A DNA stretch of 64,000 bases from Dorea sp. 5-2 (lineage in GTDB: Bacteria; Bacillota; Clostridia; Lachnospirales; Lachnospiraceae): NCBI RefSeq assembly GCF_000403455.2, contig NZ_KE159737.1, positions 27,642-91,641 on the forward strand, in the 5' to 3' direction. Under the pieces are notes generated by a model. The model ran no database searches. It saw nothing but the letters and a program-made list of their open reading frames with translations, and was not told the origin of the DNA. Both the position numbers and the translations under genes were made by a program. Each line of letters starts with the position of its first letter. Position 1 is the stretch's first letter. This document shows, one piece after another, positions 53,322 through 63,106 of the stretch.

Positions 53322-55337
53322 ATGAAATTACAACTTACCATCTCGCTTCTGGTATCGGACCGGAAGGAGACTTTGAAGAGATGTTTAGATTCTATCGTTC
53401 CGCTCCTCGAGGAGGTAAGCAGTGAACTGCTTATTGTCTTCACCGGAAAGGATGAAGAGGTTCTGGAGATTGCAAAACAGTATACCTCTCACATTATCCC
53501 GTTTACCTGGTGCGATGATTTTTCCAAGGCAAGGAATGCCGGGCTTACGAGGGCCAGCGGGGAATGGTTCCTCTATCTGGATGATGATGAATGGTTTGAA
53601 GATGTGACGGAGATCATTGAGTTTTTCAAGAGCGGGGAGTACCGCAGCTATGAGACGGCTACATATGTACAGCGTAATTATGATGACTGGGAAGGAAGAT
53701 TCTACAATGATGCCCAAGTGGGGCGTATGTGCCGTCTGACACCGGATATCAGATTCGTTTCTCCAATCCATGAAGGCTTGTATCCTTTTGGAGATTCGCG
53801 GAAAATACTGAAAAGTTATGTTCATCATTATGGCTATGTTGAGACGGGATCTGCGTCGGAAGGAAGAAAGAAGTTTGAACGGAATTCGGCGCTGCTTCGG
53901 AAGGTCTATGAGGAGAATCCAAGCGCACATATCTGTATGCAGTTGGCGCAGGAATACCGGTATGTGAACGAGGAAGAGACAGCTATAGAATATTGCCGTG
54001 AAGGGTTGAAGCTTGCCGCGAAAGAGGAGCGGATCCATGTCTATGAGATGTGGATGCAGGTACATCTGCCGGTAATGCTCTCTGAAAGCGGGAAGAAAGA
54101 AGAAGCGCTTGCAGAAGGGGAAAAGATCTTATTGTCACCGCGTCTGCTGGAAGTCGGACAGGCACATATCTACAGCATCCTGGCCACATTGTGCTGGGAT
54201 ATGAAAGAGTGTCAAAGGGGGCTTCGCCATGTGAGGAATTTTCATAAGACCATGAGATATCTGGAAAAGCATCCGGAAAAAGCAGCTCATCAGACCGGCG
54301 GTTCTGTTACGTATACAACGGCGTGGGAGCACGCAATGCCTGCATATGTAGCGGGGCTTCTCTTTGCGGCGGAACTCGGGGAGACAGGACAACTGCGGGA
54401 GATACTGGCATGGATTCCCTGGGACCGGGAGAAACTGGTGGAGTCTCGTTATACACAGCTTGAGCAGTTAAAGGCTGCTTACCCGGAATTAAAGGGTGTA
54501 ATTCTGGATGGATACTCACAGCTTCAGACAAATAATGCCTATGTCAGTCTTCAGAAGGCATTACATGCCGAAGAAAAGCATCTGCCCGCAAAAGCGGAGC
54601 GGTATTTTGCAATCTGTGCAGGCAATTGTCCTTCTGGTTTCATGCATCAGATTGTGAAGCTGGCAGGGAGAAATGGCTTTTCTCTGACCACATTGTTAGA
54701 GCATACCACTGTGGAGACGTGGGATGCATATGTGAAAGCATTGCCGGAACAGATGGAAACCGCAGATATGCCTGATTTTATGGATAAGTTGTGCCCGTTG
54801 ATGGCGGATTATCCGATCTATGCAGGACGGTTGGAGCAGAGTTTGCTGGAGAAGCTGTTGTCCCAGGGAATGACGGAGACGGCACGGCTTCTGGAGCTGT
54901 TGAAGCAATATTGCAATAGCGTGCGTAAGGAGGCGGAGACACTTTATAAAGCAGAGATTCTGGAGGTTAAGGACTACTATGCGCTGCCGTCCAGATATAA
55001 ATTTGTATTCATGGCGGAGAGGGTATTAGATAATCTGGAATCCGGGAAGTATGAAGAGTGTATTTCAATGCTTCGTGACGCCATCCACACTTACCCGCAG
55101 ATGTCCGGAGCTATAAGCTGTCTGAGTGACTATATGGAAGAGAAGATGAAGGAACCTCCAAAGGTTTCGGATGAGTTTCAGATTCTTGGCAATCAGGTGA
55201 AGCAGGTGCTGCAGGGACTGGTTGCGAATGAGCAGTGGGGGGAAGCATACGGTGTTGCAGAGCAGCTTCTTACGTTATTGCCGGGGGATCTGGAAGTTTT
55301 GAAGATTAAGCAGGAGATTATACGGCATATGTCATAA
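53322..55337 (+). CDS. GT2 glycosyltransferase with long TPR-like region
   Basis: A 671-residue protein. The GT2 domain starts KLQLTISLLVSDRKETL, has CDDFSKARNAGL and the DDD/E metal motif at about residues 87-90. From about residue 190 on the protein is helical and repeat-like (AHICMQLAQEYRYVNEEETAIEYCREGL...), as in TPR glycosyltransferases. It is a paralogue of residues 415-1096 of the fusion protein at 41871, including the AAGGAG-9-ATG start arrangement. It sits between flagellins 3 and 4 with its own sigma-A promoter. Flagellin is the likely acceptor; the sugar is unknown. Confidence 0.87.
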   Translation: MKLQLTISLLVSDRKETLKRCLDSIVPLLEEVSSELLIVFTGKDEEVLEIAKQYTSHIIPFTWCDDFSKARNAGLTRASGEWFLYLDDDEWFEDVTEIIEFFKSGEYRSYETATYVQRNYDDWEGRFYNDAQVGRMCRLTPDIRFVSPIHEGLYPFGDSRKILKSYVHHYGYVETGSASEGRKKFERNSALLRKVYEENPSAHICMQLAQEYRYVNEEETAIEYCREGLKLAAKEERIHVYEMWMQVHLPVMLSESGKKEEALAEGEKILLSPRLLEVGQAHIYSILATLCWDMKECQRGLRHVRNFHKTMRYLEKHPEKAAHQTGGSVTYTTAWEHAMPAYVAGLLFAAELGETGQLREILAWIPWDREKLVESRYTQLEQLKAAYPELKGVILDGYSQLQTNNAYVSLQKALHAEEKHLPAKAERYFAICAGNCPSGFMHQIVKLAGRNGFSLTTLLEHTTVETWDAYVKALPEQMETADMPDFMDKLCPLMADYPIYAGRLEQSLLEKLLSQGMTETARLLELLKQYCNSVRKEAETLYKAEILEVKDYYALPSRYKFVFMAERVLDNLESGKYEECISMLRDAIHTYPQMSGAISCLSDYMEEKMKEPPKVSDEFQILGNQVKQVLQGLVANEQWGEAYGVAEQLLTLLPGDLEVLKIKQEIIRHMS

Positions 55338-55365
55338 AAATTTGTAAAAATTTATAAAATACCCT

Positions 55366-55392
55366 TAAGATATTTTAAGAGGGTACGATAAT
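55366..55392 (+). promoter_or_regulatory. SigD (sigma-28)-type flagellin promoter, paralogue 4
   Basis: TAAG at 55366-55369, 15 bases, then ACGATAAT at 55385-55392. Confidence 0.8.
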
Positions 55393-55463
55393 ATATATAT
55401 CATAGATAATGATAATCATGCAGGGAAATGGAATTCCCTGACTATTTTCAAGGAGGAAAGAAT

Positions 55464-56411
55464 ATGAGAATCCAACATAACATTACTGCATTGAATGCAC
55501 ACAGGAACTTAACCAACAACAACTCTTCCGTAGGCAAGAGCTTAGAGAAGTTATCATCCGGTTACAGAATCAACCGCGCTGGTGACGACGCGGCCGGACT
55601 TGCTATTTCTGAGAAGATGCGTGCACAGATCACTGGTCTTGCAACCGCTCAGAAGAATGCGAACGATGGTATCTCTCTTGTGCAGACCGCAGAAGGCGCT
55701 CTGACAGAAGTTCACTCTATGTTGAATCGTATGGTTGAACTGGCTACACAGTCTGCTAACGGAACATACTCTACTGCTAACCGTCAGGAGATGCAGAAAG
55801 AGATCAAGCGTCTGAATGAAGAAATCGACAGAATCAGTAATACTGCGAACTTTAACGGAACGAAGTTGTTTACTGTACCAGCAGGAAAAGCTGCACAGAC
55901 TGGCGGAAAAGTTGCACAGACTAAGATTACGCTTCACGTCGGCGACTCTCATGAGACAGCGAACCAGTTGAAAGTAACGTTCCAGGCAATGAGTAGTAAG
56001 ACTCTTGGTCTTCATTCAACAGATAAGAATACGTTTGTTAAATCACTGGGAACAACTGGCTTCTTAATTGGTGCTAATGAAAAGGGTGCAAAGGCCGTAA
56101 CTATCAATAACATTGACTTAACAAAGGCCGACAGCGCAAGACACGCAATCTCCGTAGCACAGGCAGCTATCGACATGGTATCCTCCATGCGTTCTGACTT
56201 CGGTGCTATGCAGAACCGTCTGGATCACACGATCAACAACTTAAGTGTTCAGGAAGAGAACATCACAGCTGCTGAGTCTCGTATCCGTGATGTAGACATG
56301 GCTAAGGAGATGATGGCTTACACGAAGAATAACATCCTCGTACAGTCCGCTCAGGCTATGCTTGCTCAGGCTAACCAGGTACCGCAGGGAGTTCTGCAGT
56401 TACTTCAGTAA
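55464..56411 (+). CDS. fliC: Flagellin, paralogue 4
   Basis: A 315-residue flagellin from ATG 55464 (AAGGAGG upstream); an earlier in-frame ATG at 55428 overlaps the leader and is not used. Variable window 1 (VPAGKAAQTGGKVAQTK) is unique to this copy. Window 2 is nearly identical to that of paralogue 1 on the opposite strand. An Ala replaces Ser in the otherwise invariant TFQSMSSKTLG segment. It has its own SigD promoter and a strong terminator. Confidence 0.97.
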   Translation: MRIQHNITALNAHRNLTNNNSSVGKSLEKLSSGYRINRAGDDAAGLAISEKMRAQITGLATAQKNANDGISLVQTAEGALTEVHSMLNRMVELATQSANGTYSTANRQEMQKEIKRLNEEIDRISNTANFNGTKLFTVPAGKAAQTGGKVAQTKITLHVGDSHETANQLKVTFQAMSSKTLGLHSTDKNTFVKSLGTTGFLIGANEKGAKAVTINNIDLTKADSARHAISVAQAAIDMVSSMRSDFGAMQNRLDHTINNLSVQEENITAAESRIRDVDMAKEMMAYTKNNILVQSAQAMLAQANQVPQGVLQLLQ

Positions 56412-56431
56412 TTAATTGAATTTTCATATGT

Positions 56432-56462
56432 AAAAAGGCTTCTTTTCAAAGAAGCCTTTTTC
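56432..56462. terminator. Terminator of flagellin gene 4
   Basis: A perfect AAAAAGGCTTCTTT-TC-AAAGAAGCCTTTTT hairpin with T-run. Confidence 0.87.
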
Positions 56463-56512
56463 TGTATATTACTACGTTATATATGAATGATATTGTTATT
56501 TCTTGTAAGTGT

Positions 56513-57944
56513 TTATAGAACTTTCTCGCATTTTTCAATGATACATTCGTGTATCTTCGTGTTCGTATTGTAGTCAATTCCAATCAAGAGAATATCCCCG
56601 GTATATTCTTTGATCCAATCCGTATATTTCTTATTTTTGATCTGTGCAATCGCCCCCTCTGCTGATTTATTCCACTTAAGCTCTTTTACCAATGCAGGTC
56701 GTAGATGCCGTCTGATCATGAATCGCAGAGATTTCGGCGGATACAGCTTTATTATTCATTTTCCATGTATCTTTAAGCAAAGTCTCTGATTGTTCCAATG
56801 CCTGGATGAGTCCGCTCCATCCGCTGACATTGATTGCCCTGAGAAACTCCTGTGATATCTCAAGATTGGGTATGAACACTTCACTGCGTCCCCTGTCATA
56901 GGTTAAATAGCCAAGATGAACCAAAAGTGTTAACAGATCATCTTTCACCTGAAATGTGGTCATGTCATTCTGAAATGTGGTTGGGTCGATCACGCATCGT
57001 CCGTTGCCCAACATTTTAATAACCGCCTCTTTGAGTCCGTCGAAATTCATGTCTATATATATCTTCAAGGCTTCATATGTTTCTGTTCCGGTCCAATAGC
57101 TTTGAAATTCTTTCCACATCAGTACATCGGCAACAGATTTTGGATTATAGATATGGATATCGCCCAATCGGTAACCATCGTACCATTTCTCTACTTCGTC
57201 ATAATCAACACCGTGCATGTCACACTGCTTTCGAACCTCATCTTCTGTAAATCCGAAATACTTCCCCAGATTCTTGGGGGAAATCATAGAATATTCATCA
57301 AAAATATTAATTGCAGAATGGTCGCCATATTTCTTGATCGGGAGAATTCCGGTCATATAAGCCAGATCAACGTAATTCTGTCCTTTAAAAAGACCTCGCA
57401 GAAAATCAAGATAGTCTTTTTGTATATCAGTGTGATTTTTTGCCAGGCGGAACACGCAGTCCCATTCGTCGATAATGAAGATAAAGCCTTTCTTTGTGTG
57501 GTTAAATATTTTATTCAAAGCAGTTTTTAGCCGGGTATCGGAATGAATCTTTTGGCAGTCAGGGAACAGTTCGGTCAGTTCTTCTACAACCGCCTTTTCC
57601 ATCTCGGCAATGAATGTCTTGAGGTCTTGTTGGGATTCTAGGAACTGCTGAACATCCAGACGAATTACATTATGCTGATTCAAATGTTTGCCAAAAGATT
57701 CTGTTTTTTCCGCCTTCAGACCTTGAAATAATTCTGCAGAGCGACAGCCTTTGCTATAATAAGCAATCAACATATCTGCAGCCATGGATTTACCAAAACG
57801 CCGCGGACGGCTGACACACATATTCTTCTGTTTTGTGTTCAGCACGCTGTTGGTATATGAAATAAATTCACTTTTATCTACATATATTTTAGAATTTATA
57901 GCTTCCCGGAATGCCGTATTTTCAGGATTTACGTAAGTGCTCAT
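56513..57944 (-). pseudogene. AAA-ATPase/PD-(D/E)XK gene, broken by an internal deletion
   Basis: The start is ATG 57944 behind AAGGAG. The ATPase part is complete: NTAFREAINSKIYVDKSEF, CVSRPRRFGKSMAADML (Walker A) and FIFIIDEWDCVF (Walker B). The frame breaks near 56700 after SAEISAIHDQTAST. The nuclease-like domain resumes in another frame at LRPALVKELKWNKSAEGAIAQI and ends at 56513. Roughly 40 residues, including the start of the nuclease core, are missing. Function of the intact family is unknown. Confidence 0.8.
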
Positions 57945-57974
57945 AGTTTCACGCTCCTTTTTGCTCAGCATATG

Positions 57975-58726
57975 TTATCCAATCAAAACAGTCTTTCCTT
58001 CAAATGCAAACCCATATTTACGTATACGGTCTTTTTGGAATCCTTTCGCCTCCAAAGACGCCGCGTACTGCATGCGTTCAATCTGTGCCAGGGCTTCACA
58101 AGCCGTATCCTCTAAAGCATCTTCCTCCTCTTTGTCATGTACTTTAAACTCCATGATAATTGCATCGTCCTTATCATCGAACGGTTCCAATACGACATCA
58201 TACCTGCCGAATCCGCTCTCGCGATTAGAAGTGATCGAGTACCTGTCTGCAAGATTCATATAGATGTTCATTTCTTTTCTGTTACCGGCAAGCATTGCCG
58301 TAATAAAACGATTATAGGATGGGGTAAAATTGGAAAACCAACCTTCGATCATTCTACGGAACATAATCTTAACTTCTTTATTCGTCAATGCAAGCTTATA
58401 TTTTTCTGTTCCGTTTTCTTCATCAATAAAGTAGCTTATTAATTTAAGATATCCGCTTGCAAGAAAGAGGCTCCATATTGCGTCTATATGGCGGTCTAAC
58501 TGATCAAATATGATCTGTTCATCTATATGGGCGTCCAACGTTCTGCCGGTCAAAAGATCTTCCATTATGATCTTGACTTCGGCGCTGCCTTCGCGGATTA
58601 ACTTTCCGATCAGATTGTTGCATATTCCCACCATTCTTTTATAAAGGAAGTTTTATCTATATAGAAGCGATCGTTTATGATCATTTGTTCAAAGTTCTGG
58701 TGTCCGATGCCGACGGATCTTGGCAT
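57975..58726 (-). pseudogene. Second AAA-ATPase/PD-(D/E)XK gene, ATPase core deleted
   Basis: ATG 58726, behind GGGAGGAGGGAG, encodes PRSVGIGHQNFEQMIINDRF then YIDKTSFIKEWW, the family's N-terminus. After about 37 codons the frame is lost. A second frame then carries the C-terminal part (LIREGSAEVKIIMEDLL, GRYDVVLEPFDDKDDAIIMEFKV with the nuclease-like Asp, Glu and Lys). The whole ATPase core with its Walker motifs is missing. It lies just upstream of the other broken copy, on the same strand. Confidence 0.8.
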
Positions 58727-58914
58727 ATGACTCCCTCCTCCCTATGCCGTTTGTTAGGATTATCTTATCATTATTTCCTGCGGAATACAACAAAACGCAC
58801 GCAAATAACTAATGCTTAAGTTTCATTTCTGTGTTAAACTGAAGGAAAACCGAAAATAATCTGGCATATTTTCGGGAGTGTGTGAAAAACTGTAGATTAC
58901 AGGAGGTATAGACT

Positions 58915-60078
58915 ATGACAGGGAAGCTTGGTAACCATAACGATAGGAAAAACCAGACGGATCGCAAAGGGCGGCATATCCCCGTGATGATAAAAGTTCT
59001 TGCAGGGTGTCTCCTGCTTCTGCTCTTATGTGTAGCCGGCTATGTGATCTATATGCAGGCAAATTATTATCGGATCGAAGACCATGCGCCGCTGGAGGTG
59101 AAGAATAATCCGGAGCAGATCTTAAAGACCAAAGAAGAGTACAGTGCGGTGACCTATAATATAGGATTCGGGGCATACGGACCGGATTATAGTTTCTTCA
59201 TGGATACGGGGGAGATGGAGGACGGGACTGCGACCGCGGGGAAATACGGCAAGGCGGCGAGCAGGGAATCGGTAGAAGAGAATACAAAAGGGGCGATAGA
59301 GACACTTGCGGGTTTGGACGCGGATTTTATGCTGCTTCAGGAAGTTGATGTGGATGCGGACCGGAGTTACCATATTGATCAGGTGAAGGAGGTCAAAGCA
59401 GAATTCCCGGATTACGGCAATATCTTTGCAAATAATTTTCATTCGGCGTATCTGTTTTATCCGTTTACAGATCCCCACGGTGCGGTGGAGGCGGGGCTTC
59501 TAAGCTTTGGCAGGTATCGGATCGAAGAAGCGGAACGCAGGAGTTATCCGGTGGATGATAGTTTTATAACGAAATTCATGGATCTGGATCGGTGCTTTGC
59601 CGTGATGCGGCTGCCGGTGAAGGGAGGAAAGGAGTTGGTGTTGATCAACAGCCATATGTCGGCATACGACGAGGGCGGTGTGATCCGCGCCAAACAGTTG
59701 GAAATCTTGAATTCGGTAATGGAAGAAGAATATCAGGCGGGGAATTATGTGATCGTGGGCGGAGATTTTAACCATGCGCTGGGAGAAGAGGTGGCAGAAG
59801 GGTTCCCGTCAAAGCAGAGATTTCCGGCATGGGTATCGGTTCTGACGCAAAAGGAGATGGCAGAGGGGATCACCATGGTCCGCGCCAAGAACGAGCTTGA
59901 TGTGCCGACCTGCCGGGGCGCGGACATCCCTTATACGAAGGGAGTGAATTTCACTACGGTGGTGGACGGATTCCTGGTATCGGATAATGTGGAGGCGGCG
60001 GCAGAGAATGTAGATACGGATTTTGGATACAGCGATCACAATCCGGTTCTGCTCAAATTCCGGTTGTTGGCGGAATGA
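58915..60078 (+). CDS. Membrane-anchored endonuclease/exonuclease/phosphatase-family protein
   Basis: A 387-residue protein with a basic N-terminal tail and one membrane segment at about residues 23-45 (MIKVLAGCLLLLLLCVAGYVIY), so the catalytic domain should be outside the membrane. EEP-family landmarks follow: VTYNIGFGAYG with the metal-binding Asn, LLQEVDVDADR, INSHMSAYD, VGGDFNHAL and YSDHNPVLL. The family includes nucleases, lipid phosphatases and sphingomyelinases; the substrate here is not known. AGGAGG precedes the start. No operon partner. Confidence 0.87.
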   Translation: MTGKLGNHNDRKNQTDRKGRHIPVMIKVLAGCLLLLLLCVAGYVIYMQANYYRIEDHAPLEVKNNPEQILKTKEEYSAVTYNIGFGAYGPDYSFFMDTGEMEDGTATAGKYGKAASRESVEENTKGAIETLAGLDADFMLLQEVDVDADRSYHIDQVKEVKAEFPDYGNIFANNFHSAYLFYPFTDPHGAVEAGLLSFGRYRIEEAERRSYPVDDSFITKFMDLDRCFAVMRLPVKGGKELVLINSHMSAYDEGGVIRAKQLEILNSVMEEEYQAGNYVIVGGDFNHALGEEVAEGFPSKQRFPAWVSVLTQKEMAEGITMVRAKNELDVPTCRGADIPYTKGVNFTTVVDGFLVSDNVEAAAENVDTDFGYSDHNPVLLKFRLLAE

Positions 60079-60255
60079 CGTGTTGATTTTGCAAGTTTTA
60101 AAAACTAGAATTGCATAATGCATTTGCCGCGGGATATCTTTCTTTTGATGAAGCGAACTGAAAATGAGAGAAAATGGAGAAATAGAAGCGTGGTTGGAGA
60201 AAAAGAAGGAATTGTGAGAAATGAAAGTTTGCGCAAATAAATATGCAAAAATATC

Positions 60256-60284
60256 TTGACAATTTATACGGATAATCGTAATAT
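60256..60284 (+). promoter_or_regulatory. Sigma-A promoter of the aminotransferase gene
   Basis: A perfect -35 TTGACA at 60256-60261 and TAATAT at 60279-60284 with a 17-bp spacer, 60 bp before the gene. Confidence 0.75.
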
Positions 60285-60344
60285 AGCATATAGTGGTTAA
60301 GAGAAAGTAAGTTTTACGATCATAAAGCAGGAGGGAGTTCTAAT

Positions 60345-61628
60345 ATGGCGCCGTACAGCAAGTTGAGCAAAGAGAAATTAAAGAATCTGAAAAGTGACCT
60401 TGAGAAGCAGTTTGAAGAGATCAAGAAAAAAGGACTGAAGCTTGATATGTCCCGCGGGAAACCGTCCAAGGCTCAGTTGGATCTTGGGCTTGGGATGATG
60501 GACGTCCTGACCAGTGAGTCTGACTTGTTAAGCTCGGACGGTCTGGACTGCCGTAATTACGGGGTTCTTGACGGGATCAGTGATGCGAGAAAGCTTCTTG
60601 CGGATATGTCTGAGGTGCCGGAGCGCAGTGTTATTATATATGGGAATTCCAGTCTGAATGTCATGTTTGATACGGTGTCCCGTGCCATGACGCATGGATT
60701 CATGGGAAGTACGCCCTGGGCAAAGCTTGATAAGGTAAAGTTCCTGTGTCCTGTGCCCGGGTATGACCGTCATTTTGCGATCACGGAATTCTTTGGGATT
60801 GAGATGATCGACGTACCGCTCCTTGAGACGGGGCCGGATATGGATGTGGTAGAGGAATTGGTTGCAAAGGACGCGTCGATCAAGGGAATCTGGTGTGTGC
60901 CGAAATATTCGAATCCGACAGGTATTTCTTATTCTGATGAGACGGTCAGGAGGTTCGCGAGGCTTAAACCGGCTGCCAGTGATTTCCGTATTTTCTGGGA
61001 TAATGCGTATTCGATCCATCATCTGTATGATGATAAGCGAGTGGTCGTCCTGGAGCTTTTGAACGAATGTATCAAGGTGGGAAATCCGGATATCGTGCTG
61101 AAATTCATCTCCACGTCAAAAATATCCTTCCCGGGGTCAGGTATCGCTGCGTTGGCTGCGTCAAGAGGGAACCTGGAGGATGCGAGACGTTATATGAAGT
61201 ATCAGACCATCGGGCATGATAAATTGAATCAGCTGCGCCATGTGCGTTATTTTGGGGATATGCTGGGCGTTTACGAGCATATGAGGAAACATGCCGCGAT
61301 CCTTCGCCCGAAGTTCGAGAAGGTAGACGAGATCCTTACGAAAGAACTGGGCGGTCTTGGGATCGGTACATGGACGAAGCCGCTGGGGGGATATTTTATG
61401 TCCTTTGATTCCCTGGAAGGGTGCGCGAAGGCGATCGTTGCCAAGGCGAAAGAGGCAGGGCTTGTGATGACAGACGCGGGTGCGACCTATCCATACGGAA
61501 AAGATCCGAAAGACTGTAATATCCGGATCGCGCCGTCGTTCCCGACCGTGGATGAACTGGAAGAAGCGGCGAAGATCTTCGTGCTCAGCGTGAAGCTGGT
61601 AAGTGTTGAGAAGTTGTTGAACGCGTAG
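60345..61628 (+). CDS. Class I aminotransferase (aspartate aminotransferase-like)
   Basis: A 427-residue PLP-dependent aminotransferase. It begins with a charged helix, then MSRGKPSKAQLDLG, GNSSLNVMFD (phosphate-site loop), KYSNPTGISYS, DNAYSIHHLYDD and STSKISFPGSGIA with the PLP lysine, and a C-terminal RIAPSFPT with the substrate-carboxylate Arg. The pattern fits the aspartate aminotransferase-like group found in Firmicutes (the PF12897-like type). Substrate specificity cannot be settled by eye. It has its own promoter and converges on cysK with a shared terminator. Confidence 0.87.
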   Translation: MAPYSKLSKEKLKNLKSDLEKQFEEIKKKGLKLDMSRGKPSKAQLDLGLGMMDVLTSESDLLSSDGLDCRNYGVLDGISDARKLLADMSEVPERSVIIYGNSSLNVMFDTVSRAMTHGFMGSTPWAKLDKVKFLCPVPGYDRHFAITEFFGIEMIDVPLLETGPDMDVVEELVAKDASIKGIWCVPKYSNPTGISYSDETVRRFARLKPAASDFRIFWDNAYSIHHLYDDKRVVVLELLNECIKVGNPDIVLKFISTSKISFPGSGIAALAASRGNLEDARRYMKYQTIGHDKLNQLRHVRYFGDMLGVYEHMRKHAAILRPKFEKVDEILTKELGGLGIGTWTKPLGGYFMSFDSLEGCAKAIVAKAKEAGLVMTDAGATYPYGKDPKDCNIRIAPSFPTVDELEEAAKIFVLSVKLVSVEKLLNA

Positions 61629-61700
61629 GGAATGAAGTTTCAGACATGTACTGAGGTGAAGATGTGTTTGAAAGAGTTATAGCAGTTATATCTAAGTAGA

Positions 61701-61750
61701 AAAGATACCGTCATGAACGCCGGATTCCCTGGAGCATGACGGTATCTTTT
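61701..61750. terminator. Bidirectional terminator between aminotransferase and cysK
   Basis: AAAAGATACCGTCATG and its complement enclose an 18-base loop, with T-runs at both ends, between converging genes. Confidence 0.75.
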
Positions 61751-61808
61751 GTTATAAAGAAAACAGAATAAAGGACAGTTTGGCGCGTTTATTCCCGCGA
61801 ACAACGTG

Positions 61809-62762
61809 TCAAGCGGGCATGCTTGCATGCAGATTTGACTCAAATAGAGGCGTGGAGAAGTATCTTTCTGCCGTATCCGGAAGTATGGTCACGACCGTCT
61901 TGCCTTTTCCGAGCTTCTTCGCCATCTTTATGGCGGCGGCTACATTCGTTCCGCTGGAGATACCGCACATCAGACCTTCCAGTCTTGCCAGGTCCCGGGA
62001 GGTTCGGAGCGCTTCTTCGTCCGAGATGATCGCGATGTCTTCGTAAATGTGTTGGTTCAGCACCTTCGGCACGACGCCGTCGCCGATGCCCATCTGGATG
62101 TGAGTACCGACTGTTCCGCCCGCAAGAATAGCGGCATTCTCCGGTTCAACCGCCCAGATCGTGATATCGGGATTAAGCGCTTTCAGAGTCTCGCCGATCC
62201 CGGTGATGGTCCCGCCAGTTCCGATTCCCGAGCAGAAGCCGTGGATCGTACCTGCGACCTGTTCTAAGATCTCAAGACCGGTATGGTGGCGGTGTACCAT
62301 GGGATTGGCTTCATTTTCAAACTGTTGGGGGACGAACACCCGGGGATCCTCGGCAGCCATGCGGGCTGCGGTCCGGACACATTCTTCGATGCAGTCGCCG
62401 ATATTGCCGGCGTCGTGGATCAGGATGACTTTTGCGCCGTAATGCTCCACGAGCAGACGTCTTTCCTGGCTTACGGAATCGGGCATGATGATAACTGTCT
62501 CGTAGCCTTTTACCGCGCCGACCAACGCAAGCCCGATCCCTTGGTTGCCGCTTGTGGGTTCTACGATGATGGAATCTTCCTTCAGGATACCTGCCGCTTC
62601 AGCCTGTGCGATCATGTTGTAAGCGGTCCTGGTCTTGATGGAGCCGCCGACGTTCAATCCTTCGAATTTGACTAAAACACGGGCAGAGTCTTCCTCGGTC
62701 ATCCGGTTGAGTTGTATGATGGGTGTGCGCCCCATTGCTTCTAATATGTTTTTATAGATCAT
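61809..62762 (-). CDS. cysK: Cysteine synthase A (O-acetylserine sulfhydrylase)
   Basis: A 317-residue PLP enzyme that makes L-cysteine from O-acetylserine and sulfide. It has GGSIKTRTAYNMI with the PLP lysine near residue 43, PTSGNQGIGLAL (substrate-binding loop, SGNQG in place of the usual SGNTG), GIGTGGTITGIGE for the PLP phosphate, and GLMCGISSGTN near the C-terminus. The SGNQG variant and the QLN start are also seen in some Firmicute cysteine synthases. It is full length. It faces away from rpmG. Confidence 0.9.
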   Translation of the reverse strand: MIYKNILEAMGRTPIIQLNRMTEEDSARVLVKFEGLNVGGSIKTRTAYNMIAQAEAAGILKEDSIIVEPTSGNQGIGLALVGAVKGYETVIIMPDSVSQERRLLVEHYGAKVILIHDAGNIGDCIEECVRTAARMAAEDPRVFVPQQFENEANPMVHRHHTGLEILEQVAGTIHGFCSGIGTGGTITGIGETLKALNPDITIWAVEPENAAILAGGTVGTHIQMGIGDGVVPKVLNQHIYEDIAIISDEEALRTSRDLARLEGLMCGISSGTNVAAAIKMAKKLGKGKTVVTILPDTAERYFSTPLFESNLHASMPA

Positions 62763-62881
62763 GATGTGTATATTCCTCGACTTTCCTGATATTACGGTTG
62801 CTGTTGCGGCATCCGCGGCATGGCGTCCGCAGAAGTATGCTGCATATTACAATACTCCTGGAAGTGTTATGCTCTGGAAGT

Positions 62882-62910
62882 ATTATACTAAAGAAGAAAC
62901 CGTGTGTACA
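62882..62910 (-). promoter_or_regulatory. Candidate cysK promoter
   Basis: On the minus strand TGTACA (-35) and a perfect TATAAT (-10) are separated by 17 bp. The -35 is weak, so this is tentative. Confidence 0.4.
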
Positions 62911-62971
62911 GTACCATATGCCGGAAACTGTCAATGTGACAGAAAAAACACCGGAAAATCAAAAGAAAGAC

Positions 62972-63000
62972 TTGCTTTTTGGGGTGGGATATGGTACGCT
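62972..63000 (+). promoter_or_regulatory. Candidate rpmG-secE-nusG promoter
   Basis: TTGCTT at 62972-62977 and TACGCT at 62995-63000 with a 17-bp spacer, about 100 bp before rpmG. Confidence 0.5.
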
Positions 63001-63106
63001 ATTTGAGCGAATGGAAGAAGGTCTTTTTTTTATGCCTAAAAATGAGGCAGCCTCGCAAGCTGCCAGGTAACACGTCAATTAAGAAATATAAAGCGAGGTG
63101 GAAGTT

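Larger units (their letters stand above)
62763..63106. other. Divergent regulatory gap between cysK and rpmG
   Basis: Contains a candidate minus-strand promoter for cysK and a plus-strand promoter for rpmG (listed separately). No T-box or riboswitch fold was recognised by eye, and no tRNA gene is evident. Confidence 0.5.

Noticed and set aside
55428..55463. Flagellin 4 starting at ATG 55428
   Set aside because: The AAGGAGG site and alignment with the other three copies place the start at ATG 55464.
62763..63106. T-box or other riboswitch upstream of cysK
   Set aside because: No T-box consensus or terminator/antiterminator pair was recognised on the minus strand by eye.
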